Shown piece after piece: positions 61,573-64,000 of a DNA stretch of 64,000 nucleotides. This DNA comes from Actinomycetes bacterium. Lineage in GTDB: Bacteria; Actinomycetota; Actinomycetes; Mycobacteriales; Mycobacteriaceae. The translations under genes were made by a program, and so were the position numbers. The stretch is taken from positions 1-64,000 of the forward strand of contig JAEXZY010000077.1 of assembly GCA_023404955.1 (NCBI GenBank), read 5' to 3'. The notes beneath the pieces were generated by a model that worked only from the letters and a program-made list of their open reading frames with translations, ran no database searches and was not told the origin of the DNA. How positions within the stretch are numbered: position 1 is the stretch's first letter; each line of letters begins with the position of its first letter.

Positions 61573-62601
61573 CTACGCGACCGAGGCCAGGTGAGCGCGC
61601 TGCGGCTCGCTGCGGTAACGGCTGGGCCGCCCGCCGATCCGGCAGATGCGCCACATGAGCTTCGCGAATGGGTTCATCAACCCGGTGTCGTGGGCCAGCA
61701 TTCGCACATCGCCGAACATGTCCCGCAGCATCTGCCGGGACTCAGGCGACTTGAAGAAGATCTCCTTGCGCACCGAGCGCGGGATGTCGAACTCTTTCCA
61801 GAACGCGCGCGGCGGCACGATGATCGCCGAGCACAGCACGCGCATCACCACCGGAACGTAGAGCGAGAGCCAGAACCTCTTGCGGCGTGGCAGATCCGGC
61901 ACGCGCTTGCGCAGGTACTCGTGGGCGAACGAGATGTGGCGGGCCTCCTCGGCGACGTGAATCGCCATGACTCGCTCCATGATCGGATGCAGCGCTTTGC
62001 CTTCGCGAAGCACGTTCTTCTGCGTGTGATCGATCGGCTCTTCGCCGGCCAGGATGCCGAACCAGAACGGGATCGGCAGCGGGCCCGCGACGAGTGGGAT
62101 GGCGGGCTGAACCCACTTGAGCAGCTTGGGCATGCCCGGCACATCAGCGCCGATGCGATTCACCATCTCCTGGAACATCAGGGTGTGGTTGCACTCTTCG
62201 ACCGCCTCGTGCAGGCAGTAGCGGTACTCGGGCGAGCCGTTGGGGGTCCAGAACGCGTACTCCATCAGCCCCCGGATCAGGATCGACTCGAAGTGCAGAC
62301 CGACCTTGGCGACGTTGGCCTGGCGCCACATGCCGATCTGGATCTGCCGCTCCTTGGACTGCGAGCGGTACCACTCGTGCTTGCCGATCGGATCGGTCGC
62401 CGGCAAGATCCAGCGCTCGTCGTTCGGCGTGACCTCGAACTCGGGCGAGTCCCAGTCGATGTCGGTGTAGGGGTTGAAATTGCGCCGCACCGACCCCTCC
62501 GAGAGGGTCTTCAGCGTGTTGACGTACTCGGCGTCGTCGAAGACGTCCATATTCCTGCGCCAACGCCGAACGATCTTCGTGCGTGCTTCTTTGACTGCCA
62601 T
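61573..62601 (-). CDS. AurF-like diiron oxygenase domain protein (Rv0885-like)
   Basis: A 342-residue protein with two diiron ligand sets: EAVEECNHTLMFQEM (residues about 128-142) and AIHVAEEARHISFAHE (about 215-230). These ExxxH motifs are typical of the p-aminobenzoate N-oxygenase AurF group. It lies 25 bases after fprB (same strand), which may supply electrons. The reaction is unknown. Its promoter region is shared with divergent serC and includes a CRP-like site. Confidence 0.88.
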   Translation of the reverse strand: MAVKEARTKIVRRWRRNMDVFDDAEYVNTLKTLSEGSVRRNFNPYTDIDWDSPEFEVTPNDERWILPATDPIGKHEWYRSQSKERQIQIGMWRQANVAKVGLHFESILIRGLMEYAFWTPNGSPEYRYCLHEAVEECNHTLMFQEMVNRIGADVPGMPKLLKWVQPAIPLVAGPLPIPFWFGILAGEEPIDHTQKNVLREGKALHPIMERVMAIHVAEEARHISFAHEYLRKRVPDLPRRKRFWLSLYVPVVMRVLCSAIIVPPRAFWKEFDIPRSVRKEIFFKSPESRQMLRDMFGDVRMLAHDTGLMNPFAKLMWRICRIGGRPSRYRSEPQRAHLASVA

Positions 62602-62728
62602 CGGGAGCCTCCATCCCTCGCGTGAGGTTTACATTCAAGTGCCCGTTGTCCAAGAACAGTACCCGCGGTCCCAGCAATTGAACAGGGCGATTTCCTGAAT
62701 GTGGGCTGAGCGCGTTATTCCGATCACA

Positions 62729-62744
62729 CGTGATGCACATCACA
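62729..62744. promoter_or_regulatory. CRP-like binding site between Rv0885-like gene and serC
   Basis: CGTGA-TGCACA-TCACA at 62729-62744 matches the mycobacterial CRP consensus TGTGA-N6-TCACA at 9 of 10 positions. It sits in the divergent intergenic region, 73 bases before the serC ATG. In M. tuberculosis CRP (Rv3676) is known to act at the serC region, so this is likely the same site. It probably controls both serC and the diiron gene. Confidence 0.7.
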
Positions 62745-62816
62745 CACTGAGCGGCCGAGATGACCGGATGCCCACCGCATTAGATGCCCGCGCCACCCCG
62801 GTTCTACGCTTGCCCC

Positions 62817-63932
62817 ATGGCTGCGGACCTGACGATTCCCGACGACCTCAAGCCCCGCGACGGCAGGTTCGGCTGCGGACCGTCCAAGGTGCGCCCCGAG
62901 CAACTGACCGCCCTCGCCGATGCCGGCCACCTGTTCGGCAGCTCGCACCGGCAGGCCCCGGTGAAGAACCTGGTCGGCCGCGTCCGGGACGGACTGCGCG
63001 AGCTGTTCTCGTTGCCCGACGGGTACGAGGTGATCCTCGGCAACGGCGGCTCCACTGCGTTCTGGGATGCCGCGGCGTTCGGGCTCGTCGACAAGCGATC
63101 GCTGCATCTGACCTATGGCGAGTTCAGCGCGAAGTTCGCCTCCGCGGTGGCCAAGAACCCGTTCGTCGGCGACCCTGTGGTGATCAAGGCCGACGCCGGG
63201 AGTGCACCGGCGCCGACCAGCGACCCGTCCGTCGACGTCATCGCCTGGGCACACAACGAGACCTCCACCGGCGTCGCCGTCGGAGTGCAGCGCCCCGACG
63301 GCGCGGGTGATGCGCTGATCGTCATCGACGCGACCTCGGCGGCCGGCGGACTGCCCGTCGACATCACCGCCGCCGACACCTACTACTTCGCGCCGCAGAA
63401 GAATTTCGCGGGCGACGGCGGCCTGTGGATCGCGCTGATGTCGCCGGCCGCGCTGGCCCGCGTCGAGGCCATTGCCGCCTCCGGCCGCTGGGTGCCCGAG
63501 TTCCTGTCCCTGCCCATCGCGATCGACAACAGCGTCAAGAACCAGACCTACAACACCCCCGCGATCGGCACGCTCGTGCTGCTGGCCGAGCAGATCGACT
63601 GGCTGCTGGGCAACGGTGGCCTGGACTGGGCGACCAAGCGCACCGCGGACTCGTCGTCGCGGCTGTACTCCTGGGCGGAGGCTTCGTCGTTCGCCACCCC
63701 GTTCGTCACCGACCCGGCGTTGCGCTCGGCCGTCGTCGGCACCGTCGACTTCAATGACGACGTCGACGCCGCGGCCGTGGCCAAGACGCTGCGCGCGAAC
63801 GGCATCGTCGACACCGAGCCGTACCGCAAGCTCGGCCGCAACCAACTGCGGGTGGGCATGTTCCCGGCGGTGGAGCCGGACGACGTGAGCGCGCTGACGG
63901 CCTGCGTCGACTGGGTGGTCGAGCGGTTGTAG
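62817..63932 (+). CDS. serC: Phosphoserine aminotransferase
   Basis: A 371-residue class V PLP aminotransferase, second step of serine synthesis, converting 3-phosphohydroxypyruvate to phosphoserine. The PLP Lys is in YFAPQKNFAGDGG (about residue 193), with the phosphate loop GNGGSTAFWDAAAFG and a C-terminal KLGRNQLRVGMFPAVEPDDV. It matches SerC (Rv0884c). The ATG at 62817 is at the start of similarity. It is expected to be under CRP control through the upstream site. Confidence 0.95.
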   Translation: MAADLTIPDDLKPRDGRFGCGPSKVRPEQLTALADAGHLFGSSHRQAPVKNLVGRVRDGLRELFSLPDGYEVILGNGGSTAFWDAAAFGLVDKRSLHLTYGEFSAKFASAVAKNPFVGDPVVIKADAGSAPAPTSDPSVDVIAWAHNETSTGVAVGVQRPDGAGDALIVIDATSAAGGLPVDITAADTYYFAPQKNFAGDGGLWIALMSPAALARVEAIAASGRWVPEFLSLPIAIDNSVKNQTYNTPAIGTLVLLAEQIDWLLGNGGLDWATKRTADSSSRLYSWAEASSFATPFVTDPALRSAVVGTVDFNDDVDAAAVAKTLRANGIVDTEPYRKLGRNQLRVGMFPAVEPDDVSALTACVDWVVERL

Positions 63933-63977
63933 CGACTGCCGCGTGTCACCGCGGTAACGAGGAGATAACGCAGTAGG

Positions 63978-64000
63978 GTGACCGCGTATCGGGCTCAGCG
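63978..64000 (+). CDS. Possible start of the next gene (uncertain)
   Basis: A GTG at 63978 follows a CGAGGAGA stretch 12 bases upstream and stays open for the last 7 codons before the window ends. This may be the beginning of the gene after serC, but too little is visible to name it, and the GTG could be chance. Confidence 0.2.

Overview
The window is high-GC actinobacterial DNA from a mycobacterium, most likely a fast-growing Mycolicibacterium-type species. The evidence is the mycolic-acid methyltransferases, the frequent GTG/TTG starts and the dense coupled genes (ATGA, GTGA and TGATG junctions). The right two thirds also appear to be an inverted, collinear version of the M. tuberculosis block Rv0884c to Rv0910. 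I made that match from memory of gene order and protein sequences; no search was run.

Layout. 1-4124: the start of a sensor kinase, its OmpR-family regulator, a divergent collagen-like Pro/Gly-rich membrane protein, and small metabolic genes. 4311-6226: two tandem S-adenosylmethionine-dependent mycolic-acid methyltransferases. 6282-6832: a coupled pair of small stress-type proteins (HVA1/DUF2945 and DUF3140). 6900-9232: an amidohydrolase and aldehyde dehydrogenase operon. 9989-14061: a six-gene operon that joins a decarboxylating 2-oxoacid dehydrogenase (E1 alpha and beta) to a free-standing lipoyl domain, an acyl carrier protein, a KAS III ketosynthase and an SDR. This is the strongest candidate for an undescribed pathway. 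14223-17886: ammonium transporter, TetR regulator, secreted esterase and an NAD-binding protein. 17892-26679: the Rv0910 to Rv0905 block (SRPBCC toxin, antitoxin, CtpE, serine hydrolase lipoprotein, metallo-hydrolase, EchA6), interrupted by an opposite-strand insert with a P-loop kinase, a TPP riboswitch and a CytX-like permease.

26705-44274 starts with accD3 and then holds a large block that I do not recall between accD3 and prrA in M. tuberculosis. It contains a YhgE/Pip membrane protein with a severely degenerate ABC ATPase, an enoyl-CoA hydratase, an epoxide hydrolase, two coupled acyl-CoA synthetases, three ABC exporter genes (two forming an apparent asymmetric heterodimer) and a potassium channel. 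44324-63932 returns to the conserved block: prrA-prrB, FKBP isomerase, SDR, DUF2630, FAD oxidoreductase, 13E12-type HNH protein, MarR/MFS pair, two citrate synthases, TetR/MFS/pdxH, DUF4239, FprB, an AurF-like diiron protein and serC. A CRP-like site lies between the last two.

The content is mostly lipid and cofactor metabolism, export and signalling. I saw no insertion sequence, CRISPR array, tRNA or rRNA. No gap between called genes exceeds 300 bases.
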